This document shows positions 9,101 through 15,360 of a DNA stretch of 15,905 bases, one piece after another. Position 1 is the first letter of the stretch. Each line of letters begins with the position of its first letter. Made by a program: the position numbers and the translations under genes. Below the pieces are notes generated by a model, which ran no database searches, was not told where the DNA came from, and was given only the letters and a program-made list of their open reading frames with translations. Source of the stretch: Alphaproteobacteria bacterium. GTDB taxonomy: Bacteria; Pseudomonadota; Alphaproteobacteria; Bin95. The stretch is from contig JAJECF010000044.1 in the NCBI GenBank assembly GCA_022822125.1, positions 1 through 15,905 on the forward strand. Reading direction: 5' to 3'.

Positions 9101-9402
9101 CCGCCGCTGGTCTCCCGCCTGCGCCGTTCGACCGTCCGCCCGTTCCGCCGTTCGGTCTTGACCGTCTCGACGACCTCTCCGGCGAGCCGGCGGTAGATTT
9201 CCTTGCGCTCGGCCGCATTACCGGGGTCCGGCAGCAGCGTCGCGATCAGCGCCGCCCGGCACGCCGCCAACGGCCGCCGCGCCGGCCAGATGTGCAGGGT
9301 CGAGATATGCCCGTGCCGGATGTTCTTCTCATGCACCGAGTCAAGAGAAACCTGCTCCAGCGGAAAATCGACCTCAATCAGACGGGGGGCGTCGGGGGTC
9401 AT
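6184..9402 (-). CDS. DUF1156-containing adenine-specific DNA methyltransferase (COG1743)
   Basis: This 1072-residue enzyme is predicted to transfer methyl groups from S-adenosylmethionine to adenine in DNA. The N terminus is typical DUF1156 (IEVDFPLEQVSLDSVHEKN; HISTLHIWPARRPLAACRA). The SAM-binding motif I is DPFAGGG at residues 133-139, followed by AIDINPVAW. The catalytic motif DPPY lies at 640-643, far downstream. Between them is a zinc-ribbon-like module with CKGC at 336-339, C352 and CPCC at 409-412. An acidic, glycine-rich linker lies near residues 942-965. Homologues include PglXI of BREX type 3 and the 'anti-phage-associated' DUF1156 proteins. In this operon it most likely supplies the host-protecting modification. 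The ATG overlaps the stop of the DUF2806 gene (ATGA), with AGGA about 9 bases upstream. The frame appears intact over its whole length and key motifs are present, so it is likely functional. The target sequence cannot be read from the protein. Confidence 0.9.
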   Translation of the reverse strand: MTPDAPRLIEVDFPLEQVSLDSVHEKNIRHGHISTLHIWPARRPLAACRAALIATLLPDPGNAAERKEIYRRLAGEVVETVKTERRNGRTVERRRRETSGGILHWGRQDSPDLDWFREKIRSTYGGRAPKVLDPFAGGGAIPLEAMRLGCEATAIDINPVAWFILKCTLDYPRRLAGETLPLPDFARADSDFMEAFLKAKGFKGKTLARQLAALGLGKDAGEAEPGLLDDALETGGDLLQADLAWQVRAWGRYVLARVRAMLAERYPAYAEFQALAPGGKPYEERPLALLAPDERGETDAGPLNDRFDGTYLEDPRNPRWVAKPTVAYLWARTVRCKGCRATLPLLKTRWLCKKDNKRILLTMTPNAEGTGVDFGIETDVPRAGGNAAQQREHDKRLGAGTMSRSGARCPCCPTIMTMEDIRLEGRAGRLGAVMTTVVVGGLKGKEYRLPEDEELIAAEVSSEEIEALYADIPFGLLTEPTPLQGQGASRAFSVENYGLDCWAKLFTDRQLMTLGTFVGETRRLFDSMDGVPEERREALAACLLCILSKLTDYSSNVCSWDNTRETLRDTFARFALPIVWDYCEVNPLSDGSGGFSGMAEWVGRYLDHALTAVGVSPAPSILNQSAIETGPNGFDLICTDPPYYDAIPYSDLMDFFYVWMRRTLHGVVPESDPVFAEPLGPKWDNQAGDGELIDDAGRFGGDKALSKQAYEDGMARAFERCHEALNPNGRLVVVFANKSPDAWETLVAALIRAGFVVDGSWPIQTEMQNRQRSLASAALASSVWLVCRKRPPGRPGWDSSVLSEMRENITRKLRDFWDAGIRGPDFVWAATGPALEAFSRHPAVRKADDSGAMLAVSEFLREVRRMVVDFVVGRVLTADGEADAASGLDDVTTYYLLHRGDFGLGEAPAGACILYALSCNLSDRDLSDRFNILSRPGRTLLDELEDDEPGDGEDDAGSGGGGGKAKLLPWSRRKAKWLGHEGPGGRSVPLIDKAHRLMHLWRAGDEARVNIYIDDQGLARHALFARLLQALIELAPAGSEERAILESLSNHIAARAGLSRPRQGALGLETQS

Positions 9403-10397
9403 GGAGCAGCGTTCCTAGGCGCCTGGTCTTCCGGTTCGACGGGAACAAACGGGTTTGTGTGCAAAATACTCCCATCGGGTCGCTTCTCCAGAATATGGGC
9501 GTAGGACAACTCGCAACCCTTACTGCGTAGGAAACTCGCAAACGACTTCAGGTAATCTATATTGGGTTCGCATTTCGCGAATTGATGGAGTTCCTCACCC
9601 GCAGAAGTAAGGAGAAAATTGGGAACTTCCAACATCATTTCCTCCTTTGCCGAAATCCTCAAAAGTAAATTTTGGTACAAAATGTATTCATTGTGAGGAT
9701 GTTTATTGAAACTGATCTTCCTGACAAGCATAGGACCTGCATTTATGAGGCCTGCATCTTGGAGAGAAAGTAAATTGTCATATGATAATTCTGGGTAATT
9801 CATTCTGGATTTATCGGAATTAAATATGAAACCTTGGATAACGTAGCCGGATACCTTCTGAAATACCTGAGCATCCGTGCTCGTCATGTTTTTGAGAACA
9901 TCCAGCGTCCGCAATGATGTTCTCCCGGGGCTTTCGACTTGTCCCGAAAGGACCTGCGACCAGAGCTTCTGCATGTCATCGGAAGAGACATCCTGAACGT
10001 TGTCGAAAAAGCGCGCGGTCCAGTCAGGATCGGGTTCATGGTCGGGAACCTCCTTGTCGCCGAGCTCGGCGGCGGCGTCCCGAACCACAGCGGCGATATT
10101 AGCCTGGCGCTTCTGCTCCTGGAACGCGATCCGTTGCGTTATGCCGCCGTCCGGATCGATTTCCAGCATCTCCGACACTGCGCTGTCCGGTTCGACTAGG
10201 GACCGCCTCGCTTCGTTTCGCGCGTCAGCGATGAGCGTCAGGCTATCTGCCTCGGCCCTGGCCCCAATGAGCCGTGCCTCGGCCTCCTTACGCGCCCTCC
10301 ATGAGGCCAGCATGGGCCCCGCCACCGCGCCGATACCGCTGGCGGCATAATCCAGGAGCTTTTCGATCGCCGGGACCTTGAGGTTCACGTCCACCAT
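9399..10397 (-). CDS. DUF2806 family protein
   Basis: This 332-residue protein is recognised by the family-like core near residues 125-170: DWTARFFDNVQDVSSDDMQ, then LWSQVLSGQV, PGRTSLRTLDVLKNM and TDAQVFQKV. The N terminus has a small-residue hydrophobic stretch (SGIGAVAGPMLASW, about 20-33), then a charged alanine-rich helix (about 34-70) that may form a coiled coil. DUF2806 has no known biochemical activity that I can cite. It occurs in scattered accessory loci. Here it sits between the HEPN gene (2-base gap) and the methylase (ATGA overlap), so it is part of the same transcript. DNA for roughly residues 179-285 is much richer in A+T than anything around it, suggesting that half came from another source. 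GGAGG lies about 10 bases before the ATG. It could be a membrane-linked sensor or effector, but that is speculation. Confidence 0.7.
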   Translation of the reverse strand: MVDVNLKVPAIEKLLDYAASGIGAVAGPMLASWRARKEAEARLIGARAEADSLTLIADARNEARRSLVEPDSAVSEMLEIDPDGGITQRIAFQEQKRQANIAAVVRDAAAELGDKEVPDHEPDPDWTARFFDNVQDVSSDDMQKLWSQVLSGQVESPGRTSLRTLDVLKNMTSTDAQVFQKVSGYVIQGFIFNSDKSRMNYPELSYDNLLSLQDAGLINAGPMLVRKISFNKHPHNEYILYQNLLLRISAKEEMMLEVPNFLLTSAGEELHQFAKCEPNIDYLKSFASFLRSKGCELSYAHILEKRPDGSILHTNPFVPVEPEDQAPRNAAP

Positions 10398-10399
10398 CG

Positions 10400-10774
10400 T
10401 CAGCCTGCCTCCGTCTCCGCCAACCGACGCCGGACTGTCGCGAGCAACGCCTCCACCAGTTTGATGGCTTGGAGCCGGTCGGGCGGACAGGCATCCGGAT
10501 CGGCGCCCGCGTAGCGCAGGCGAACGGCGTAGCGGGTGTAGTCCACCAAGCCATCAAAACGGGCGATATCCGCTCCGCCGGCGCTCAGCATGTCCAGCAG
10601 GGCTGCCAGATCGTGGGACGGCGGGTAGGTCTCGCCCCGCAAAGCGAGCCATGCCTTGAACAGCTTCTCCGCCGCCTGCTGGACATGGACGCCGAAAATC
10701 TCGTCGGCGAAGACGACTGCATCGCCCATGCCGCGAAGCGCCGAAATGTCTCTCTCAGCCGCGCGGAACCCCAT
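10400..10774 (-). CDS. HEPN domain protein (COG2250-like)
   Basis: This 124-residue, all-helical protein has the typical HEPN pattern: RAAERDISALRGM at the N terminus, then FGVHVQQAAEKLFKAWLAL (residues 27-45), YPPSHDLAALLDML (50-63) and the late YTRYAVRLRY (79-88). COG2250 HEPN proteins usually pair with a small nucleotidyltransferase as a toxin/antitoxin-like unit, but none is present here. The canonical RNase motif R-x4-6-H is not evident: the nearest arrangement is R46 and H54, seven residues apart. RNase activity is therefore doubtful, and a binding or adaptor role is possible. The ATG is the first available, because the codon before it is the TAG stop of the upstream frame. No good ribosome site is close by; AAGG is about 12 bases away. 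That suggests coupling to upstream translation. Family call strong, function open. Confidence 0.75.
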   Translation of the reverse strand: MGFRAAERDISALRGMGDAVVFADEIFGVHVQQAAEKLFKAWLALRGETYPPSHDLAALLDMLSAGGADIARFDGLVDYTRYAVRLRYAGADPDACPPDRLQAIKLVEALLATVRRRLAETEAG

Positions 10775-11644
10775 CTATAGGAAACGCCTTGTGTGTAATC
10801 CGCGTGTAGTCCGCGTCATCATCCTAGCGCCTTCAGGGAGGGCGGAGCGACACCGTTGAACCATTTGGCGGCGTCGCTTCGCGCGCGCGTCGGCCATCGC
10901 GCAGGCTTGGGAAGAAGCCGCCCCGGCGAGCGACTCCACATATTCGTCGATCAACTCCTTCTCGCCCGTCCACTCTTCCTTCACACCATAGTCCTCGATT
11001 TCCGCATACCGGCGGAAAATGAAGGCGAACAGGTCAGCCACCTGGACCAGTCCCGCATGGTACGACTTGATCGAGAATGTCGTGTCGATGATCTGGTCGA
11101 GCGGCGCTTGCTTCCCTGTCCTGCCGTAATAGTCGTCAGTCCAGGCCGGCGGTTTCCAGAGCAGGTCGCTGAGCTTGTCAGCCTTGACCTTATTGTCATC
11201 GAAGATCAGGAAGGTGTGGCCCTTGTGCTTGCCGCTCGTCTGATTGGCCTTCTGAATCTGTAGCGCCACATGCAATCCGGCGGCCAGCCATTCGTCATTC
11301 TGTTCCGCCGGTTCCTGCTTCGCCTTGTTTTCTTTCAGCTTTGCCCGATCTACGGCTGTGAGGATCAGTCGGTGTTTTCTTTGGGCGATCCAATTGCAGA
11401 AGTAGCCGGCGATCTGTTTTCGGACATCGGGATCGACCTTTCGCCACCGGTCGCGCCCGAGTATCATCTTCGAACCCTTCAACTCGCGCAGGTTCTCCTG
11501 GAACAGTCCCTGCACGATATCGAAGACCTCGGCGAACTCCTGCTGCGTTCTGTGCAGGCGCAAGGAATCGACCAAAATGCCGACCATCACGAGGCAAGGG
11601 TCTTGTGTGGTATTGCCGCTCTCATCGACATAGCAGACCTTCAT
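10775..11644 (-). CDS. DUF3800 protein, probably frameshifted near the C terminus
   Basis: The 289-residue frame begins with the DUF3800 signature KVCYVDESGNTTQD (D7, E8). It continues with the strand HTFLIFDDNK (D149, D150) and the helix SYHAGLVQVADLFAFIFRR (D204). DUF3800 proteins are predicted to have an RNase H-like fold with an acidic active site, and they recur near mobile and defence genes. The acidic set is complete here. The last 35 or so residues are unusually basic (RAKRRRQMVQRC and onward) and unlike the family. The neighbouring frame instead reads AAKWFNGVAPPSLKALG and then stops at 10819-10821, which looks like the native ending. A change in the GC run near 10881-10889 would explain the switch. 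The ATG at 11644 overlaps the helicase stop (ATGA), with GAGG 7 bases upstream. The core should be unaffected by the shift. Confidence 0.75.
   Translation of the reverse strand: MKVCYVDESGNTTQDPCLVMVGILVDSLRLHRTQQEFAEVFDIVQGLFQENLRELKGSKMILGRDRWRKVDPDVRKQIAGYFCNWIAQRKHRLILTAVDRAKLKENKAKQEPAEQNDEWLAAGLHVALQIQKANQTSGKHKGHTFLIFDDNKVKADKLSDLLWKPPAWTDDYYGRTGKQAPLDQIIDTTFSIKSYHAGLVQVADLFAFIFRRYAEIEDYGVKEEWTGEKELIDEYVESLAGAASSQACAMADARAKRRRQMVQRCRSALPEGARMMTRTTRGLHTRRFL
10793..10814. repeat. Tandem 11-base repeat, two copies
   Basis: GTGTAATCCGC (10793-10803) is followed directly by GTGTAGTCCGC (10804-10814), with one mismatch. The pair lies between the proposed native stop of the DUF3800 gene and the start of the HEPN gene. 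In the annotated frame it would code for the final basic tail. It may be a simple duplication; its role is unknown. Confidence 0.6.
10819..10880 (-). other. Out-of-frame native-looking C-terminus of the DUF3800 gene
   Basis: On the minus strand, the frame one base downstream of the annotated one reads SDAAKWFNGVAPPSLKALG, followed by two consecutive TGA codons (10816-10821). The upstream boundary is not fixed by the sequence: it lies in or beside the alternating GC run at about 10881-10889. Loss of one GC unit, or gain of one base, would move translation from this frame to the longer basic tail. A sequencing error would look the same. The match to a family ending is from memory of similar 'WFN..aPpsL' tails. 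Confidence 0.5.
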
Positions 11645-14600
11645 ATTACAGCCTCATCCATGCTCGCCGAGAGAATCTCGGACTCGGCGATGACAACACT
11701 GCCTCTAGCCCGGGCCAGCAACCGGCCAAACGGATCGCGGACCTTGACCAGTCGGGGGTGGGGCGTAGCGCAGTCGAAGACAACGTAAAGCCAATAGCGG
11801 TCCCGCAGGTTGCAGGCAGCCGCCCATTCGTTCTCGCTCACTTCGACGGGACCCGACGCCGCACGACCCTTGACCTCTATGGCCCGCTCCTCTTCGGGTC
11901 CTTTCGGGCTTGCCGGGCGCAGTGAGCGGAGGTCGAAGCCCGGCCAGTCACCGAGGCCCTGGCGGCGCGCAAGCTCCGGTCGGGATACGTCATGCACAAT
12001 AGCTCCCGCTGCTTCCTCATGAGTGCGGGCCCGCTCGACGGCGATCGCTTCGACCTTGGCGTCGTGCCGCTGTCGTTCTTCCGGATCGTCCGTCGGCACC
12101 ACCAGGGCGTGGGCGATCATCTTTATCTCGCCCGGCTCGATCAGCGACGCCTCAGCTTCCAGAAGTGCGAGGCCGTGCTTCTTGTCCGCAATGAGCTGGC
12201 TCTGCTCTTTCTTTACGAGGACCAGCTCCGCCTGCGCACGGGTATCTCCCTGGCTCGCATCGCCGCTTAAGTATCGGCGTTTCGCCATCAGTTCTGCGAT
12301 CTTGTGATCGTAGCCGCGCGCTGCCCAGCGAAGCCGTTCCGGCAATTCCTGCTGAATGGTCAGGCGGGTCTCCTGTGCCATGTCGGAGAGCAGGTCTTCC
12401 TTCAGCCACGCTTTCGCGTTCTCCGTAAGCTGGCGCGCCTGCCGGGCCAAAGGCACGCTTCCGGGCGGGATGCCGCGCGCGCCGCGCAACAGGAGCAGAT
12501 GCTCCAGCGGACAGGTTGAAATCGCGCCGTCGCTTTCCTGCCGCAAGCCGACAGGACGGCTCTCGACCGTCTCCAGCGCCTCCCCGTCACGGCGCAGAAT
12601 CGACGTCTGCGCCAAGTGAAGGAGGTAGGGCGTTTCGGCATGAGGGTCGATGAAGATCGCGCCCCGCGTGGCCTCACCGGCCCGGCGCGCCAACAGGGCG
12701 GCGCAGAAGCGTTCGAACACAGGCTCGCCAGGATGCATCCAGATGGCGCTGTCGGCGGCTCCTGGGCGGTAGACCGTCAGGCTACCCCGCAGCGCTTCCG
12801 AATACATATCCATAGCTTCTCGCAGTCCGTCGGCAGCACCGGTTCGTGCGGGAGCGAGGTCGAAAAGACCATCCAGATTGCCTTCCAACCGCAGGTCGAG
12901 CAAGGGGGACGCCGCTTCGACGAAACGGCGGACATAGCCGGGAAGCAGGCGGCGGTACTGTTCCCGCTCCATCGCCGCCTTGAGCTCGGGAAGACGGCTC
13001 CGGACCTCGCCGCCGCTGTACAAGGTTCGCTCGCGCTCGGCGATGGCGGTCACTTGTTCGGGCGTCAGGCGGCTGTCGAGCTCTTCGATGGCGTCCCGCG
13101 TCCCGGCCTCCGTCGCCGCCATCTCAAGGTAGCCCTTGAGCGGGACGTTCTCGAAGAGACGACCGATGACGTCGAAGACCTTGTCCGAACGAAGCTGCGC
13201 GCGGATTGCCTCCAACTTCTCCAGAAGGACATTGAGAACCCGCCCTTCGCGCGTTTCTCCGGCGATCAGATTGACGATCACCACCGGGTCGCGCATCTGT
13301 CCGTAACGGTGGATGCGCCCCATACGCTGTTCAAGGCGCGCCGGATTCCACGGGACATCGTAATTGACCATCAACCAGCAGAACTGGAGGTTGATACCCT
13401 CGCCGGCGGCATCGGTGGCAACCAGAACGCTGGCGCCGCCCGTGTCGGCCGAACGCCGGAACAGCTCGACCTGGGCTTCCCGTGCGCGGTAGTCGAGTCC
13501 GCCGTGGATCAGAGCCACCTGCCCGGTGAAGCCCAGCCCTTCCAGGCGATGCATCAGGAACTCGGCCGTATCGCGGTGTTCCGTGAAGACGATGAGCTTT
13601 TCCTGGGCAAAGTCGGAATCGGCCATAACTGCGCGCAGCTTTTCGAACTTGGAGTCATTGCCGGCGTCAGCGAGGCGGCGCGCCTGGGAGAGAAGAACCT
13701 CGACCTCAGCCCGTTCTTCCCGAAGCCCTGACAACGCAGTCGTGACGAGACCGCCGAGCGCGGCCTCTTCGAACGCTTCGTGGCGCTCCGGTTCGCCGTC
13801 GTCTCCGGCGTCCTCGTCGGCGGTTCGGGTCTCGAAGAAATCCTGGGTATTGGCGATGCGTGTCTGGCGTCGTTCCAGTTCGCCGATGCGGCCGGCCCGG
13901 GCGAGTTCGATGGCCTCATCCAACCGATTGAGACGCCGTTCGAACGATCTCGTCAGGGCGTAAGTCGAACTGGCCAGACGACGCTGGAACACGCTCATTG
14001 CGAGACGCGCGGCTGAACGGTTCAGTTTCTGCGCCTTGTTGTAGGACTCGGTGATGTACCGCGTCGTTGCGTCGTAGAGTTCCTGCTCTGCTGCGCTCAG
14101 GGTGTAGCTCAGGGTATCGCAGCGCCGTTGCGGATAGAGCGGCCGGCCGTCGGTGCGAACCATCTCTTCCTTGGTCCGGCGGATGAAGTAGCGTCGGCGC
14201 TGTCCTTCCGGAAAGCTCTCGAATGCGTCGAAGGTTGCGAGCGCATCCGGCGCAAGAAGCCGCCAAAGGCAGTAGTAGGGGAAGTCCTTGCCCATATGCG
14301 GCGTCGCTGTCAGCAGCAGCAGGTTGGCCGCCGACCAGCCGAGCCGCCAGCGCGCATCCTCGACGGGCAGGCCGGCCAGCGCCTCGGCGAGGCGGTAGCG
14401 GTCGGTCTTGCGGACGTAAAAGTCCCGCTCCCGGTCGGCAGCCAGCTTGTGCGCTTCGTCGAAAACCACCAGGTCGTAGGGACGCGCGGCTCCGGAAGCT
14501 ACGGCCTCGCGCATCCGTTCGAACATGCGCTCGCCGGCGAGGGTGTCGATGCTGACGATAAGGCGGTCGCTCATGGCGCCGACGAACGGATTGCCGGAAC

Positions 14601-15210
14601 GTGCATCCGCGCCGCGCGCGATGCGGAAGGGAAGACGGAAAAGCGTGCGCATTTCCCGTTCCCAGTTGCCGACCAGGCCGGCCGGAGGGACGACAAGAAC
14701 ACGCTGGATAAGGCGGCGCGCAAGCATCTCGCGAAGATAGAGGCCCGTCATGATGGTCTTGCCGGCACCGGCATCGTCGGCGAGGAGGAACCGGAGCGGC
14801 GACTGGCCGATCATGTGTTCGTACACGGCGATACGCTGGTGCGGCAGCGGATCGATCGAGGATATCTCTGCGGCAAAGGCCGGGTTGGAAAGGTGTCCGT
14901 ATGAGAGGCGGATTGCCTCGGTGACCGTGGCGACCATATCCGGCTCCGCTGCGAAATCGAGCGTGGGCGTGGGCGAAGCGGCGGCGGGTTCCATCCGTCG
15001 GGTCGTTGCCCGGACATCCGCCTCCAGTTCGACGAACCGCTGCCATGCGAGGCGGGTCGGCCTGGACTGGCCGTTCTCCCATCGGTTCACCGTCGCGAAC
15101 GAAACGCCGATCCGCTCCGCCATCTGCGTCTGCGTCAGCCCGAGCCGTTCCCGCAAGTCCCTGACCCGTGCGGGATACTCTTCAGGAATGTGGTCGCCTG
15201 CCGGTCGCAT
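11641..15210 (-). CDS. XRE-HTH / SNF2-family helicase / DUF3883-like protein
   Basis: This 1189-residue, three-part protein is the first gene of the operon. Residues about 14-60 form an XRE-type helix-turn-helix (LRERLGLTQTQMAERIGVS, then TVNRWENGQSRP). The helicase core follows, with Q124 in LPHQR, Walker A DDAGAGKT at 145-152, DEAH at 251-254, LLTATP near 299-304, TDAAGEG (D600) and QRMGRIHRYGQ at 628-638. This order is that of SNF2/RapA-like DNA translocases. The C terminus has a DUF3883-like, PD-(D/E)xK-type pattern: GFDLRS (D1093), then AIEVKG (E1112, K1114), then WLYVVFD. It is probably the motor and possibly the nuclease that acts on unmodified DNA, by analogy with DrmD-type helicases. 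The start has AAGGG about 8 bases upstream. The HTH suggests operon autoregulation or sequence-guided loading; both are inference. Confidence 0.88.
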   Translation of the reverse strand: MRPAGDHIPEEYPARVRDLRERLGLTQTQMAERIGVSFATVNRWENGQSRPTRLAWQRFVELEADVRATTRRMEPAAASPTPTLDFAAEPDMVATVTEAIRLSYGHLSNPAFAAEISSIDPLPHQRIAVYEHMIGQSPLRFLLADDAGAGKTIMTGLYLREMLARRLIQRVLVVPPAGLVGNWEREMRTLFRLPFRIARGADARSGNPFVGAMSDRLIVSIDTLAGERMFERMREAVASGAARPYDLVVFDEAHKLAADRERDFYVRKTDRYRLAEALAGLPVEDARWRLGWSAANLLLLTATPHMGKDFPYYCLWRLLAPDALATFDAFESFPEGQRRRYFIRRTKEEMVRTDGRPLYPQRRCDTLSYTLSAAEQELYDATTRYITESYNKAQKLNRSAARLAMSVFQRRLASSTYALTRSFERRLNRLDEAIELARAGRIGELERRQTRIANTQDFFETRTADEDAGDDGEPERHEAFEEAALGGLVTTALSGLREERAEVEVLLSQARRLADAGNDSKFEKLRAVMADSDFAQEKLIVFTEHRDTAEFLMHRLEGLGFTGQVALIHGGLDYRAREAQVELFRRSADTGGASVLVATDAAGEGINLQFCWLMVNYDVPWNPARLEQRMGRIHRYGQMRDPVVIVNLIAGETREGRVLNVLLEKLEAIRAQLRSDKVFDVIGRLFENVPLKGYLEMAATEAGTRDAIEELDSRLTPEQVTAIAERERTLYSGGEVRSRLPELKAAMEREQYRRLLPGYVRRFVEAASPLLDLRLEGNLDGLFDLAPARTGAADGLREAMDMYSEALRGSLTVYRPGAADSAIWMHPGEPVFERFCAALLARRAGEATRGAIFIDPHAETPYLLHLAQTSILRRDGEALETVESRPVGLRQESDGAISTCPLEHLLLLRGARGIPPGSVPLARQARQLTENAKAWLKEDLLSDMAQETRLTIQQELPERLRWAARGYDHKIAELMAKRRYLSGDASQGDTRAQAELVLVKKEQSQLIADKKHGLALLEAEASLIEPGEIKMIAHALVVPTDDPEERQRHDAKVEAIAVERARTHEEAAGAIVHDVSRPELARRQGLGDWPGFDLRSLRPASPKGPEEERAIEVKGRAASGPVEVSENEWAAACNLRDRYWLYVVFDCATPHPRLVKVRDPFGRLLARARGSVVIAESEILSASMDEAVI

Positions 15211-15257
15211 CGCCTACCCTTGCAGAGATTGGTCGGGGCATGGCTGAATTCACCATA

Positions 15258-15286
15258 ATATAACATATGCTATAGCGCACATGCAA
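15258..15286 (-). promoter_or_regulatory. Predicted sigma-70-type promoter of the defence operon
   Basis: On the minus strand, TTGCAT (15286-15281) and TTATAT (15263-15258) are separated by 17 bases, the ideal spacing. A slightly different -10 choice (TATATT, 15262-15257) gives 18. Transcription would begin near 15250, leaving a leader of about 40 bases before the ATG at 15210. Alternative placements such as TTGATA further upstream with a 19-base spacer are possible. Confidence 0.5.
15259..15274. promoter_or_regulatory. Near-perfect 16-base palindrome over the -10 region
   Basis: TATAACATATGCTATA is a dyad with seven of eight base pairs matched, centred on the CATATG core. It covers most of the predicted -10 element, a typical position for a repressor operator. 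The XRE-type domain of the first operon product is the obvious candidate ligand, but nothing in the sequence proves the pairing. Confidence 0.5.
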
Positions 15287-15302
15287 TATCAACATACTCT
15301 AT
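15262..15302. repeat. Direct repeats AACATANNCTAT, two copies 29 bases apart
   Basis: AACATATGCTAT (15262-15273) and AACATACTCTAT (15291-15302) match at 10 of 12 positions. One overlaps the -10 and the other lies just upstream of the -35. The 29-base spacing is close to three helical turns, so a protein could bind both copies on nearly the same face of the DNA. Confidence 0.5.
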
Positions 15303-15312
15303 CCGATATTGC
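15283..15312. promoter_or_regulatory. Inverted repeat GCAATATC-N14-GATATTGC near the -35
   Basis: Perfect 8-base arms lie at 15283-15290 and 15305-15312 with a 14-base centre. The inner arm overlaps the predicted -35 hexamer, which fits an operator or activator site. There is no T-run after it, so it does not look like a terminator. Confidence 0.5.
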
Positions 15313-15360
15313 GGCCGCCGCCTCCGTCTCCTCGGCATCGAAGCCCTTGGCGAATCACGG

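Larger units (their letters stand above)
15211..15360. other. Intergenic regulatory region upstream of the defence operon
   Basis: This is the only stretch of appreciable length without a gene. Its central part (about 15245-15312) is strongly AT-rich against a GC-rich background and contains the promoter and operator-like repeats listed separately. The part nearest 15360 holds nothing recognisable; no terminator was seen after the mobilisation-like gene, which is transcribed in the same direction, so read-through is possible. Confidence 0.6.

Noticed and set aside
8224..9504. A 426-codon plus-strand open frame opposite the methylase N-terminus
   Set aside because: It lies over the DUF1156 and SAM-motif coding region, has no family features and crosses a gene boundary, so it is a shadow frame.
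1015..15210. Calling the locus BREX or DISARM
   Set aside because: No PglZ, BrxL, BrxA, DUF1998 (DrmB) or phospholipase-D (DrmC) gene is present. Only the methylase, ATPase and helicase classes are shared.
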